Source of the DNA: JABDGM01 sp963738665
GTDB lineage: Bacteria; Planctomycetota; Planctomycetia; Pirellulales; Lacipirellulaceae
Direction of reading: 5' to 3'
DNA: 64,000 nucleotides
Assembly: GCA_963738665.1 (NCBI GenBank)
Contig: CAVTXL010000002.1
Span: forward strand, 930,001-994,000
Positions 19,596 to 29,669 of the stretch are shown here, one piece after another (the first letter of the stretch is position 1; every line of letters starts with the position of its first letter). A model generated the notes under the pieces. The model searched no databases. It was given only the letters and a program-made list of their open reading frames with translations, and was not told where the DNA came from. The position numbers were made by a program, and so were the translations under genes.

Positions 19596-19787
19596 AGCAA
19601 TCCTCGTTATCGTCGCAGGCCGATCTATCGGGGATAACCTATAATTGGCCCGATATAATCCAGCGGTATGTGCGTGTCATCATTCGAGCCGGGATGGCCT
19701 GTCCATGGAACCAACGGCTGACCGAAGCTGTTATAATATCGGAACGGACAACGCGGACAACGGGGCCACCCACTTTGGTGGCACATA

Positions 19788-20066
19788 GTGCGTAAGTATC
19801 AGCAGACGGCGCCGCGGCTGGCCGCCTGGATGGAAGAGAACGTGCGTGAAAGCTTCGCCGTGTTCGCCCTGCCGCCGTCGCATCGCGTGCGGCTGCGGAC
19901 AACCAACATGCTGGAACGCGTGAACAAGGAATTGAAACGGCGGACCCGCGTGGCAACCCTGTTCCCGAACGAGGCCTCGCTGCTAAGATTAGTAACCGCC
20001 GTGCTGATGGAACTCAGCGAAGAATGGGAGACCGGAAAACGTTACCTGACTTTCGAAACCAAGTAA
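19788..20066 (+). pseudogene. IS256-family (Mutator-type) transposase, C-terminal remnant
   Basis: 92 aa from a GTG at 19788. The sequence TTNMLERVNKELKRRTRVAT then LFPNEASLLRLVTAVLMEL is the conserved C-terminal signature of IS256-like transposases. The N-terminal ~300 residues with the DDE catalytic domain are absent; the upstream DNA is a repeat fragment (ACGGGGCCACCCAC). It is a dead relic marking past insertion at this site. Confidence 0.85.
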
Positions 20067-20103
20067 GACCGCCCCAAGTCACTCAGGCACTTTTACAGAA
20101 GAA

Positions 20104-20343
20104 TTGGGATGGTATCGTTTCACCCTAATAATTACGGTCGAATGGAAGGAATGCAACGGCGACCCCGGCGATTGGGAGAAGAAAACAGATACCTATAATT
20201 GTTTTCGGCGCGTCAACACCGCCAGGGGCAGTATAGAGTTTTGGAGTGCAGATGAACCACCAACTCTAAAAGATGTTCGACAATGTATTCAGGACGCAAT
20301 TGACTTCGCTCCAAAGCATCAAACATTTGATATACAAAAGTAA
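20104..20343 (+). CDS. Small hypothetical protein in the accessory patch
   Basis: 79 aa with a TTG start at 20104; the frame is open further upstream without a better start. The sequence is rich in aromatic residues (WYRFTLIITVEWKECNGDPG, DWEKKTDTYN) and ends with DVRQCIQDAIDFAPKHQTF. No family recognised. It is followed after 18 bp by the broken lipoprotein gene on the same strand, so the two may once have formed an operon. Base composition is lower in GC than the window average. Confidence 0.45.
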   Translation: MGWYRFTLIITVEWKECNGDPGDWEKKTDTYNCFRRVNTARGSIEFWSADEPPTLKDVRQCIQDAIDFAPKHQTFDIQK

Positions 20344-20361
20344 AGGCCCGCTACGACCAAT

Positions 20362-21155
20362 ATGAGAAAGCTACTTCGATATATTCGTGTGCTTGCGAGC
20401 GTTTGTCATACGTTAGCGATCCTGATCGGATATTGCCTGATCGGGGGTGGCGCGGCCCTGTTAACTGGGTGCGAGAGTCATGATGCCGCTGCCAGAAAAG
20501 AACAATCGCAACTGCGCTATTAAAGCGTTGCAGGATTGGGTACAGGACATCGACTACTTGAATTTTGGTGGCAATTCGCCGGCACCTAAGCATGTGCTTC
20601 TGACTCGACCCGAAGACCTCACCGAAGAGGAACGCGCGGAGATGCGGCCGGGGGCGACAATCGCCCGCAAGTCCTACGAACACGTTCGATCGCAACTAAA
20701 GAGCATTAATGATTTTAGCAAACCATTTGGACCGCTATTAGTAGTGGTAAATTTGGATCCAACTAACCCGTTGCTGCTAAAGAAAGACATTCCAAAAGAA
20801 CGCATCGAATTCCAATGGATTGAGTCCATTCCCCCACAAGTGAGCCGCGGTGACGGGCTTTTATCTAAAACTCTCGGAAGGAGAGACGGTCGACTTTCCC
20901 CACTCAATATTGATTACGGGCAGACACCAATTCGAATTGCCCCTCTTATGCAGTGTCTACCTTGCACAACGTGGCGTTGCGTATATGGGTTTGCGTGCTC
21001 ACGAAACTGACTCGTTGGGCAAGTTTTCCGTAGAAGCCGACAGTACTCTTCTAGACCGATTGCGCAACATGCAGGATGGTGAATTTGAGATTGGCCTTAT
21101 TCTAGCAAACGACGCACGTACCGACACCGTTCCGCTGGTGAACGGATTGAAATAG
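20362..21155 (+). pseudogene. Lipoprotein gene broken by two frame shifts
   Basis: Reconstructed over three frames. The ATG at 20362 gives a lipoprotein signal peptide with lipobox LTGC, but the frame stops after 53 codons. A +1 move near 20505-20520 leads into ALQDWVQDIDYLNFGGNSPA, PKHVLLTRPEDLTEEERAEM and QWIESIPPQV. A second +1 move near 20850-20880 leads into GFYLKLSEGETVDFPHSILI and the C-terminus at 21155. The three pieces join without overlap or gap, so they were one protein of about 260 aa. No family recognised. Lower GC than its surroundings. Given the other frame breaks, it could be intact in the real genome. Confidence 0.6.
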
Positions 21156-21879
21156 CACGTGAGTTCTGGTGCTTGAGGGACATCCAAACAACACCCGCTT
21201 CAGGCGACCGTTCGATCGCAGCGGCTGCCGCTCGAGAGAAAAGCGGGGGCAAGTCCCAGTCTGACAAATTCCCTGGCCGAAAACAACGAGATTCTTCTCT
21301 ATCGCGCCTGGTAAATTCGATTGCGATATCTAAAATTTGCACTTGGCATCCCTGCTCCCCGCTCCCAGCAGTGGCCGAAAACTGCTACTGTACAAATGAA
21401 CCAAATCGTGCTAGGCTCGTGGGCGCAAAACGTTCTTTGAAAATTCGCACCAGTGCACACACCCATCGAGCCCAGCCGTGCCGGCCGCCCTCAGCGTGTC
21501 GCCATTGTCAAACGGCGCTGCTATGCCACTAGTTCGCTAGCCATTTCGCCCCACGGGGACGAATAATGTCCCCACTCGGGGGCGGAATGAAAACGTAACC
21601 GCCTGCAGGCGTGCGACTTACGTCCCCATTTCGCCCCACCAAAATAAGAAAAAAAATCGGGAGCCCGATCCAAGTGAGGCGCCAATCCCCGCACAACTAC
21701 ATCTTGTGGTCTGGCCATTGGGGCCCATGGCGTTGCGGCCCCCTAACTTTCCGCCCGCCGCTTGGCCTATGCATAAACCTAAAGGGAAAACTGGCGTGAA
21801 TTACCGCCCGTTCATCTCTGAGCCCGGGCCGCCGGCCGCCACGAGGTGGCGAACGACGTTGAACGTGGGAGAAAAGCCC
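21156..21879. other. Gene-poor region with repeat fragments
   Basis: No supported gene in about 720 bp. It holds short repeat-like pieces such as TTCGCCCCA (about 21545 and again near 21631) and GGGGACG/ACGTCCCC segments, suggesting degraded dispersed repeats at the edge of the accessory patch. Confidence 0.5.
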
Positions 21880-23833
21880 TCACCCCGGCGTGTCCAAATA
21901 CGGGTCCTGGCTCATCGCCCGCTGCATCTTTTGCCGCTCTTTTTCGTGATACAACAGTATCTTGCGGTCGCGGAAGTGCTTTCGCTCCACCTTCCGCTGG
22001 GCTTTGTAGAACAGCGATTCGAAACCGGAGATCGGGCCGCGGCCGGCCAGCGCCTGGCCTCGCTCTTCGTATTGCTTGGCCTTCTTTGGCCCATAGGCCG
22101 TGAGCAGGATTTCGTCGTCGAGCGCGAGGAATTGCCGGTACGTGCCGGGGTCGCCTTGCCGGCCGCAGCGGCCGATGAGCTGCCGGTCGATCCGCTGCGC
22201 CTCGTGCAACTCGGTGCACACGACGTGCAGGCCTCCCAGCTCGGCCACGCCCTCGCCCAGGCGAATATCCGTGCCGCGGCCGGCCATGTTCGTCGCGACG
22301 GTCACCTTGCCGCACTGCCCGGCCGCAGCCACGATATTCGCCTCTTCGACAACGTGCCGCGCGTTCAGCACAGCGTGCTCAACGCTGCGTGCCGCGAGCA
22401 ACTGCGACAAGTGCTCGCTTTTGTCAATTGACCGCGTGCCGACCAATACCGGCCGGCCTCGCCCGTGTTGCGCCAAAATATCGTCGATGATGGCCTGCCA
22501 TTTTTCATCGGCCGTGCCGAACACAAGCGTGGGCAGTTTTTCGCGGATCGGTGGGCGGTTGGTCGGCACCGGCACGACGCGGCATGTGTAGATCTTGTGG
22601 AGCTCGCCGGCGCTGGTGCTCGCCGTGCCGGTCATGCCTGCCAATCGGTCATAGCGCAGGAAGAAGTCCTGCACGGTGATCCGCGCGGCCTGGGAAGTCG
22701 CGAACGTGATTTTGACCCCTTCCTGCGCCTCGACCGCTTGGTGAATGCCGGCCCGCCACTTACGGCCCTCTCCAAGCCGGCCCGTGAATTCGTCGACGAT
22801 CACGATCTCGCCGTCGCGCACGACATACTGCCGATCGAGAAACATTTCCCGGCCGACTTTCACCGCCCGCTCGACATGTTCATAAATCGTCGACAGCGGC
22901 ATGCGATTCATCTCATCCGGCTTCGGCGATTCGCGGACGCGCCGCCGTCCGGCCAATGTCAGCTCGACCGACTTTTCCTTGTGATCGTAGGTATAATGTT
23001 CTTCTTCTTCGAATTCGGGTGCGACGCGGGCGGCCCAGCGGTAGGCTTCCGCCTCGGCCTCTTCATCTTCGCCTGGCGCGGCGCTGATAATCAGCGGCGT
23101 GCGGGCCTCGTCGATGAGGATGCTATCGGCTTCGTCGACGAGCATGAAGTGCAAGTCGCCTTGCACGGGCTCTTCGTGCCCGTGCCCGCCTGGCCCAGCA
23201 TTGCGCCGAACAGGTCGCGCTGCCCCTCGCTGATCCGCCGCTTGAGCAGGCGGTCGCGAAGAAAATCGAAGCCCATCTCGTTCGCCGTGCCGTAGGTGAC
23301 GTCACATTGATACTGTTTGCGCCGCTCCGGTTGCGGCATTTGGCTTTGAATGCAGCCGACCTTGAGACCCAGCGTTTCGTAGAGCGGCGCATCCAGTCGG
23401 CGTCGCGCTGGGCCAGGTAATCGTTGACCGTCGCCAAGTGAGCGCCCTTGCCTTCGAGTGCGGCCAAGTACAGCGGCAGGGTGGCGGTCAGGGTTTTGCC
23501 CTCGCCTGTCTGCATCTCGACGATCGAGTTGAAGTGCACAGCCGTGCCGCCCAGGAGCTGCACGTCGAAGTGCCGCATGCCCAGTTTGCGGCGGCCCGCC
23601 TCCCGGACCAGAGCAAACGCCTCTACGAGCAGCCGATTGAGCGTTTCCCCGCTGCGTGCGCGATATCGCAGCGAGAGGCTCATCTTCTTCAGATCGTAGT
23701 CGCTCTTTTCTTTCAGCGGCTCTTCCAGCCCGGCAATCCGGGCGACGTACGACCCCCACTGCGACAACTGGCGGCGCGTAGAACCGGGCCAAGGAAGGGG
23801 CACGGGTCCGGCGAAGCTGTTGAGCAAGGGCAT
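21880..23833 (-). CDS. secA: Short SecA-type preprotein translocase ATPase (two frame breaks)
   Basis: About 651 aa when reconstructed from the ATG at 23833. One base is missing near 23392 and one near 23172. The parts read: LEEPLKEKSDYDLKKMSLSL, VEMQTGEGKTLTATLPLYLA (Walker A), VNDYLAQRDADWM; then GCIQSQMPQPERRKQYQCDV and TYGTANEMGFDFLRDRLL; then DLHFMLVDEADSILIDEART (DEAD box), AGMTGTA, VTVATNMAGRGTDIRLGEG and ELHEAQRIDRQLIGRCGRQG. It ends soon after NBD2 with a charged helix (YKAQRKVERKHFRDRKI), so it lacks most of the helical wing domain and the zinc-binding tail of a ~850-aa SecA. This fits an accessory SecA paralogue rather than the housekeeping one. The cyclophilin lipoprotein gene lies upstream on the same strand. 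Confidence 0.85.
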
Positions 23834-24067
23834 AAATAAGTATCGCGACGATTGCACACTGCCGCATCCACATTGCAATATGCTCGACAATGCGGCAATT
23901 TGCAATCGAGCAGACACAGGGGGCAGGGTCCCAGTTTTGTAGCAGACGCCCCATTGCCTCCCGGAGCGGCCCTTCCATGGTGCGCAGATTTAAGTTTCGG
24001 CGGCGCCCGGTGCATGCCTGCGGCGTTGCCTGACCAAGCAGGAAGCTGCCGATGCGCGGCCGGGCCC

Positions 24068-24778
24068 TTACAAGACCTTGACGTCCGATATGACGACCGG
24101 CGTCTTTGGCGTCTGAACAAGGTCAGCGCTGTTGTCGCTCTTATCGATCGTCGGCGCTTGCGAGATTTCCTCGGCCACGTCCAGCCCTTCGATCACGTCT
24201 CCAAAAACGCAATAGCCGTATTCCGCGGGCGATTCGCCCGCGTGGTCGCGCTGCGGGGCATCTTCCAAATTGATGAAGAATTGGGAACTGCCACTATCGA
24301 TGAGCGCACTGTCGCGGGCCATCGCGATCGTGCCGCGCAGGTTCTTGCGCTCCTGGCGGGCTTCGTTGCGAATCGTCGAGCTGGCAGGCTTCAGTTCGTA
24401 GTCGGCCGTGTAGCCGCCCCCTACTATCATTTTACCCGGCAGAACGTAATGGAAGATCACATTTTTGTAGAAGCCCTCGTTGACGTAATTCAGGAAATTG
24501 CGTACCGTGCCGGGTGCTTTTTCGGCATCCAGGCGCAGTTTGATGGCCCCAAGGTTCGTATTGATTTGTACGATGGGGTGCTGCAATTCGGATCGACTTG
24601 TGGGCGAGGCGCCGTTGGACGGCGCCGCGGTGCTTGCCAGTGCGCCGGCTTTTGTGTCCGCGCCGGAGTCTGTGCCGCGGCCGCAGCCCGCCGGACCGAC
24701 GGCAAGAACCGCCAGGCACAGGTAATTCAAAGCCGCTCTTGCGGCGGTGAGCCCTGCCTTGGTTGGATGCGACAACAT
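24068..24778 (-). CDS. Cyclophilin-type peptidyl-prolyl isomerase lipoprotein
   Basis: 236 aa. The ATG at 24778 is preceded by GAGGGAGG, a strong ribosome-binding site, and starts a signal peptide ending in the lipobox GPAGC. After an Ala/Ser/Thr linker the cyclophilin fold begins near residue 65: VQINTNLGAIKLRLDAEKAP, GTVRNFLNYVNEGFYKNVIF, then GTIAMAR, GSSQFFINL and YCVFGDVIEGLDV. The catalytic F-H pair (VIFHYV) is present where full cyclophilins have FHRV, here HYVL, a mild divergence. It likely folds exported proteins at the outer face of a membrane. It precedes the short secA on the same strand with a 234-bp gap. Confidence 0.9.
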   Translation of the reverse strand: MLSHPTKAGLTAARAALNYLCLAVLAVGPAGCGRGTDSGADTKAGALASTAAPSNGASPTSRSELQHPIVQINTNLGAIKLRLDAEKAPGTVRNFLNYVNEGFYKNVIFHYVLPGKMIVGGGYTADYELKPASSTIRNEARQERKNLRGTIAMARDSALIDSGSSQFFINLEDAPQRDHAGESPAEYGYCVFGDVIEGLDVAEEISQAPTIDKSDNSADLVQTPKTPVVISDVKVL

Positions 24779-25191
24779 GTTGGTGGCCTCCCTCGGTGGT
24801 GATTCGCCTGCCGTGTTTTGCCCCCCAATGCACAAGACATCAATCATTGGTGGAACCGGCAATTGTTGCAACGGCGAAATGGCGTCACCGCATGCCGCCC
24901 AGGCCGGGTGCCGACTGCCGTGTCAAAACGTGATGGATTCCGTTTGGCCGAGTGTCCAGTTCCGGACGGTCGGTTCGGCCGATCGGCCACTCCCCGAATT
25001 TGCCGAGAGGCGACCAGCGGGCGGCTGTCCACCGGACATTTCGTGGCACACCCGGCCGATACCGTATACACTGAAGGGGGTTTAACAGCGCGGGCGACAG
25101 TGTCGATCGAGGCGGTGACGTTCGGCCCAGGCATTGCAATGCCAGCAGCGAACGTCGCCCTGCGGTCCACGCCACTGGTTGGAATGCAAGC
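24779..25191. other. Divergent intergenic region, no gene seen
   Basis: 413 bp between the divergent cyclophilin gene and the membrane-anchored protein gene. Promoters for both should lie here. I see no reliable promoter pair, repeat or RNA motif. Confidence 0.5.
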
Positions 25192-26088
25192 ATGGGAAAC
25201 CGCATCTTCGTAGCCACGGTCATCCTGCTCTGGACGGCGACGATGTCTTGGCTGATGGTCGTCCGTATCCTGCCTCCCTTTTTTCAGGGCGAACCTCCGG
25301 CCCAGCTCGCCGGCCTAGAAGCCGAGCCGAACTGTTGGCAGATCGAGTTCAAAGGGCGCCGCGTCGGCTATGCGGTCAGCCAGGCCATTGCCGGCACGCT
25401 CGGCACGACCGAGGTGCACAGTCGCGTGCTGCTCGAAGGGGTTGATCTCCGTAAGCTTCTGCCCTTCCAATTGACTGGCCTTGGGCTAGGTGCGATTCAC
25501 TTGGACTCCCGGTCGCGTTTGACCTTCGATTCGCTCGGCTCGTTGACGTCGTTTGAAATGAAATTCCAGTTGAACGACCTGCCGTTTGTGGTCCGGGTAC
25601 AGGGGAGGGTAGAAGGGACCAATCTTAAGATTTCCTTCCAGTCGGGAGACACGTGGCACGAAGAGTCGTTCCCGGTACCGGAACGGGCCCTGGTAGTCAA
25701 CGAGCTGTTTCCCGAGTCGAAGCTCCTCAATCTCACCGTTGGCCGCCGCTGGCAACAAGAGGTCTATAGCCCTTTCAAAACGTCGCTGGAAGTCGTTGAG
25801 GCCGAAGTCATCGACGAGAGCACGATCGAACACGGCGGCCAGCGTCAGCACGTGCACCGGATCGAGTATCGCAGCTTATCATCGGCGGGCGTCGCGGCCG
25901 ACAACACGCTCAAGAGCGCCGTTTGGGTCGGCGACGATGGAACCGTGCTACGGCAGGAGCTGTATTTGCTAGGCACCACTTTGCGGTTCGAACGTTGCAC
26001 CGAACCGCAGATGATCGGTATGGCAACAAACCTGCTCGACCTGAACACCTACGCCACCGTTCCGCCGCAACCCGTAGCACAGCAATGA
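25192..26088 (+). CDS. Membrane-anchored protein upstream of an ABC transporter
   Basis: 298 aa. One N-terminal membrane segment (IFVATVILLWTATMSWLMVV) followed by a soluble domain of alternating strands (FKGRRVGYAVSQAIAGTLGT; LTFDSLGSLTSFEMKFQLND; VVNELFPESKLLNLTVG). No named family recognised. Its stop codon overlaps the ATG of the ABC ATPase (ATGA at 26085-26088), and that gene overlaps the permease in the same way, so the three should be translated together. It may be an accessory or substrate-facing component of the transporter; this is inference from context only. Confidence 0.7.
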   Translation: MGNRIFVATVILLWTATMSWLMVVRILPPFFQGEPPAQLAGLEAEPNCWQIEFKGRRVGYAVSQAIAGTLGTTEVHSRVLLEGVDLRKLLPFQLTGLGLGAIHLDSRSRLTFDSLGSLTSFEMKFQLNDLPFVVRVQGRVEGTNLKISFQSGDTWHEESFPVPERALVVNELFPESKLLNLTVGRRWQQEVYSPFKTSLEVVEAEVIDESTIEHGGQRQHVHRIEYRSLSSAGVAADNTLKSAVWVGDDGTVLRQELYLLGTTLRFERCTEPQMIGMATNLLDLNTYATVPPQPVAQQ

Positions 26089-26842
26089 TCGATTTTGCGC
26101 GGTATCACGTTCATACGGCGATAGATTGGCGGTCGACAATTTGAATCTGCGCGTCGCGGCGGGCGAGCTTTACGCGCTGCTTGGCCACAATGGGGCTGGA
26201 AAGACGACCGCGATCAAAATGTTGGTCGGCCTGCTGCGGCCCAGCGCCGGCACAGTGCGAGTCGGCGGGTTCGACCTGGTCACACACCCGCGCGAGGCGG
26301 TCGCCCAAATCGGTTACGTGCCAGACGAGCCGTATCTTTACGACAAGCTCTCCGGGCGCGAAGTGATGCAGTTTGTCGCCCGGATGCACGGCATGGATTC
26401 GCGCGCCGCCGAAAATGCAATCGATCGCGAAGTCGCCCGCTTCGAGCTGGCCCCGTTCGTCGACGGCCTGACGGAAAGCTATTCCCACGGCATGAAGCAA
26501 CGAGTCGTTTTTGCGGCCGCCCTACTCCATTCGCCCCGCTTGCTCGTCGTGGATGAGCCGATGGTCGGACTCGATCCGCACAGCATCCGCCTCGTGAAAG
26601 ACCTCTTGCGGACCGAAGTGGCCGCCGGAATGTGTGTTTTTATGTCGACGCACACCCTTTCGGCGGCCGAACAAATGGCTCAACGAGTCGGCATCATGCA
26701 CTATGGCAAAATGATTTATGATGGGACCGTCGCCGAATTGCGCCGCGAGCTCGGCGTCGCCGACGATTCGCTCGAATCGATGTATCTCGCCCTGATCGAC
26801 CGCGGCGCGGCGGCCGGCGTGGCCGCGGAGAATGTCGGATGA
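26085..26842 (+). CDS. ABC transporter ATP-binding protein (one frame break near the start)
   Basis: About 252 aa. The true start is the ATG at 26085, overlapping the previous stop as ATGA. It reads MIDFAR, then one base is missing at about 26100 (a GG where GGG is expected), and the other frame continues VSRSYGDRLAVDNLNLRVAA. All ABC motifs follow: Walker A GHNGAGKTT, Q-loop region IGYVPDEPYLYDKLSG, signature YSHGMKQR, Walker B LLVVDEPMVGLD and H-loop STHTL. The signature is SHGM instead of LSGGQ, as in many bacterial ABC-2 exporters. It pairs with the permease encoded directly downstream. The break sits in a homopolymer and is probably a sequencing error. Confidence 0.9.
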
Positions 26843-28713
26843 CTGCGTTCGCCCACAGCTCGGTGCTCGGCGAAGCGGCGTTGCCGTCCGATCTGGCACT
26901 TTCCACTCCAGCAACGTTGCCGAACCTGCCGACGGAAAATCGCGAGGCCTTTTTGCTGTGGCGGTTGCGACTTGATGTCGCGCGTTCTCAGCTCCGCCAG
27001 CTCTTGACCGGAGCCCGACTCCGGACGGCGCTCGTGGTCTGTCTGAGTTTGTTCTTCTGGGTCGGCCTGTTTCTGCTGTTTTACGAAGGTTTTGCCTTTG
27101 TCGTCGAACGCGTCGGCAAGCCGGGCAAAATGAATCACGCGGAAACCTTCCGCTTCGTCTTTCATCTCTTCTTCTTGTCGCTGAATTTGATGCTCGTCTT
27201 TTCCGCCGGCATCATTCTTTATACCGGTCTTTACCATTCTCCGGAAACCAAGTTTCTTTTGTCGTCGCCCGTCCGGGCCGAGCGCATCGTCCTTTATAAG
27301 TTTCAGGAGGCGGTGTTCTTCAGCAGTTGGGGATTCTTTTTGCTGGCCAGCCCAATCATGATCGCCTACGGGATCGTCGCTGGCGCGCCCTGGTACTATT
27401 ATGCGCTGCTGTTGCCGCTGATCATCGCCTTCGTTTATATCCCGTGCAGCATCGGCGCAATCGCCTGTTTGCTGATCATCTACAAATTGCCCGGCCTGCG
27501 GCGGTTGATCGTCGGCGCCACGGCTCTCGTCGTCATCTTGGCAACTGTGCCTTCCATCTGGCAGACGATCCACGCGCCCCAGTCGGTTTTATTCGGGGCC
27601 AAGTGGCTTGACGAGACGATGCACCGATTTCGCTTCACCCAATCCGATTGGCTACCTAGCTCGTGGATCACCGCCGCCTTGCTCGAGGCAGCCCGGGCAC
27701 CAGGGCTCGTTATCTCGACCAATCACGTCGCCGACCTGCCCGCATCCAAAAGCGCCATGTACTTGGCGCTGCTCGTGTCCAACGCGCTGATGCTGCATGT
27801 GTTGATGGTGTGGGCGTCGAAGCGTTGGTTCCGCGAAAGCTATTACGGCTTTGCCGCCCGCCCCGCGCCGCCCCGCGGGTTTCGCTTTGCGGTTCCAGAT
27901 CTGGTCGTGAGCGTGCCCATACGCTTGTTTCCGGCGCCGGTCAGCCAATTGTTGCTGAAAGATTGGCGGCTTCTGCGCCGCGATCCGGCTCAATGGTCGC
28001 AGTTCCTGATCTTCTTCGGCCTGCTGGGGCTCTACTTTCTGAATATTGACCGCTTCAAAAGCCCGTCCAGCAACGTGAGCGCCGTCCTGTGGGTCAACAT
28101 GGTCAGCTTCCTAAATCTGGCCGTGGTTGGGCTGATTCTGTCGACGTTCACGACGCGGTTCATCTACCCGATGATCAGCCTCGAGGGCCATTGCTTCTGG
28201 ATTTTGGGCCTACTGCCCGTCGAGCGCAACACCATTCTGTGGAGCAAGTTCTGGTTCGCCGCCGCCGGTTCTTGGGTCCCCTGCTCGGTTCTCGTCCTGC
28301 TCAGCGATCTGATGTTGCACGTCGCGCCGCTCGTGATTTGGATGCACCAATTGACGTGCATTCTGCTGTGCTTCGGGTTGGCGGCCATCGCCGTGGGACT
28401 CGGCGCCATGATGCCCAATTTTCGCGAGACGTCCCCCTCGAAAATCGCCGCAGGCTTCGGCGGTACGCTCAATCTTGTCGTCAGCGCCCTCTACATCATG
28501 CTGATCGTCGTATTCACGGCGTTGCCCTGCCATTTCTACCTGCTGGCACTCTCAGGACGGGATGAACCTTGGAGCTCGTTCTTTCTCGATCCCGTCCGAC
28601 TTCGCACCTGGCTTATCCTGGGCACCGCCGCCGCCGTCGCCACCGGCTTCGTCACGACGTTCGTCCTTCTCCGCCGCGGCCTGCACGCTTTTCGCCAGTT
28701 GGAATTTGTCTGA
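26839..28713 (+). CDS. ABC transporter permease (ABC-2-like)
   Basis: 624 aa integral membrane protein whose ATG overlaps the stop of the ATPase gene (ATGA). About 12-14 hydrophobic segments are visible, in two halves: LVVCLSLFFWVGLFLLFYEG, FFSSWGFFLLASPIMIAYGI, ALLLPLIIAFVYIPCSIGAI; then, after a cytoplasmic loop with LLKDWRLLRRDPAQWSQFLI, further helices to the end. The LLLKDWR-R-P motif and the double-length layout are typical of putative ABC-2-type exporter permeases of planctomycetes. With the ATPase it should form an exporter; the substrate is unknown. Confidence 0.8.
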   Translation: MTAFAHSSVLGEAALPSDLALSTPATLPNLPTENREAFLLWRLRLDVARSQLRQLLTGARLRTALVVCLSLFFWVGLFLLFYEGFAFVVERVGKPGKMNHAETFRFVFHLFFLSLNLMLVFSAGIILYTGLYHSPETKFLLSSPVRAERIVLYKFQEAVFFSSWGFFLLASPIMIAYGIVAGAPWYYYALLLPLIIAFVYIPCSIGAIACLLIIYKLPGLRRLIVGATALVVILATVPSIWQTIHAPQSVLFGAKWLDETMHRFRFTQSDWLPSSWITAALLEAARAPGLVISTNHVADLPASKSAMYLALLVSNALMLHVLMVWASKRWFRESYYGFAARPAPPRGFRFAVPDLVVSVPIRLFPAPVSQLLLKDWRLLRRDPAQWSQFLIFFGLLGLYFLNIDRFKSPSSNVSAVLWVNMVSFLNLAVVGLILSTFTTRFIYPMISLEGHCFWILGLLPVERNTILWSKFWFAAAGSWVPCSVLVLLSDLMLHVAPLVIWMHQLTCILLCFGLAAIAVGLGAMMPNFRETSPSKIAAGFGGTLNLVVSALYIMLIVVFTALPCHFYLLALSGRDEPWSSFFLDPVRLRTWLILGTAAAVATGFVTTFVLLRRGLHAFRQLEFV

Positions 28714-28835
28714 AAAATCGCGCGGAAGCGGGCGAAGCCCGCGGCCTGGTTCCAGCGGAATAGCGTCTCGCCCCGCCGATCGCTCGCCCCCAGCAATCGA
28801 CCGGCCCTGCGCCGGGCAACGCACAAGAATAGAAG

Positions 28836-28924
28836 CGGAGAGGACAGGATTCGAACCTGCGGAAGGCCGTGAAGCCTTCACCGATTTAGCAAACCGGCGC
28901 TTTCGACCACTCAGCCACCTCTCC
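28836..28924 (-). tRNA. tRNA-Ser (anticodon GCT)
   Basis: 89 nt. Acceptor GGAGAGG pairs with CCTCTCC and the discriminator is G. The D arm (GGCTGAGTGG), the anticodon loop TTGCTAA with anticodon GCT, a long variable arm (GAAGGCTTCACGGCCTTC region) and the T loop GGTTCGAATCC are all present. The long variable arm confirms a class II serine tRNA. CCA is not encoded. Confidence 0.97.
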
Positions 28925-29179
28925 GGGGCGTGCCGTGGACACGTCCGCCAAGTATACCGCCCGCCGCAATTGCGGTAAAGCTGGAGATTAGGCGGACTTG
29001 CGCTTTGTCCGTTGCAAATTGCGCCGGCCGTAGGGTCATGCGACGATGGCTCGGCCCGATAACGAGATGTCGGAGTTTTCAACCCTCGCAGAGGAACCTG
29101 GGGCCGGTCGCTGTGTTGAAATCTAGAGAGCCAGATGGCGGGGCCGAGCGCTTGTCCGGCAGTCCCAGGAGATTTTCCC

Positions 29180-29641
29180 ATGAACCGCTCTATTGCTCGC
29201 CATTGCTGCTCGCCCCAGTCTATCCACAGCCGACGCGCCGCGGGTTTCACGCTGATGGAAGTGCTGCTGGTGCTAGTGATTTTAGTTGTGCTGAGCGCGA
29301 TTGCTGTGCCGACGTATCACGGCATTCTTGACATCAGCAAAAAGAGAGCGGCCCAGGTCCAAGTGCATTTAATTGACCAGGCAGTCGAGGTCTACAAGTT
29401 GAATTCGACACAGTTGCCGGGCGGCCTCATCGACTTGGTCCACTGCCCGGCCGATCCGAAAATGGCCCGCAATTGGGCCGGGCCGTATCTAAAACAAAGC
29501 AGCGCGCTCACCGACCCCTGGGAAGACCCCTACCAATACGACGCCCAGGGCACCCGGAACGTTGGCAGCTACGATATTTGGTCATACGGCCCCGATACGC
29601 AAGACGGCACGGCCGATGATATCGGCAATTGGGGCGGTTAA
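29180..29641 (+). CDS. gspG: Type II secretion major pseudopilin (GspG-like)
   Basis: 153 aa. The ATG at 29180 follows AGGAGA. A long basic leader ends in a prepilin peptidase site, RRAAG/FTLMEVLLVLVIL, with the conserved Glu at +5. The C-terminal domain has PADPKMARNWAGPYLK, then TDPWEDPYQY and the Asp-rich end SYGPDTQDGTADDIGNW, which in GspG binds calcium. It stands alone here: no other gsp gene is nearby. The prepilin peptidase at 55096 belongs to the Tad system and would not normally process this class of pseudopilin. Confidence 0.92.
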   Translation: MNRSIARHCCSPQSIHSRRAAGFTLMEVLLVLVILVVLSAIAVPTYHGILDISKKRAAQVQVHLIDQAVEVYKLNSTQLPGGLIDLVHCPADPKMARNWAGPYLKQSSALTDPWEDPYQYDAQGTRNVGSYDIWSYGPDTQDGTADDIGNWGG

Positions 29642-29669
29642 TCTCTGGGGCGACTTCGGTGCTTAATCG

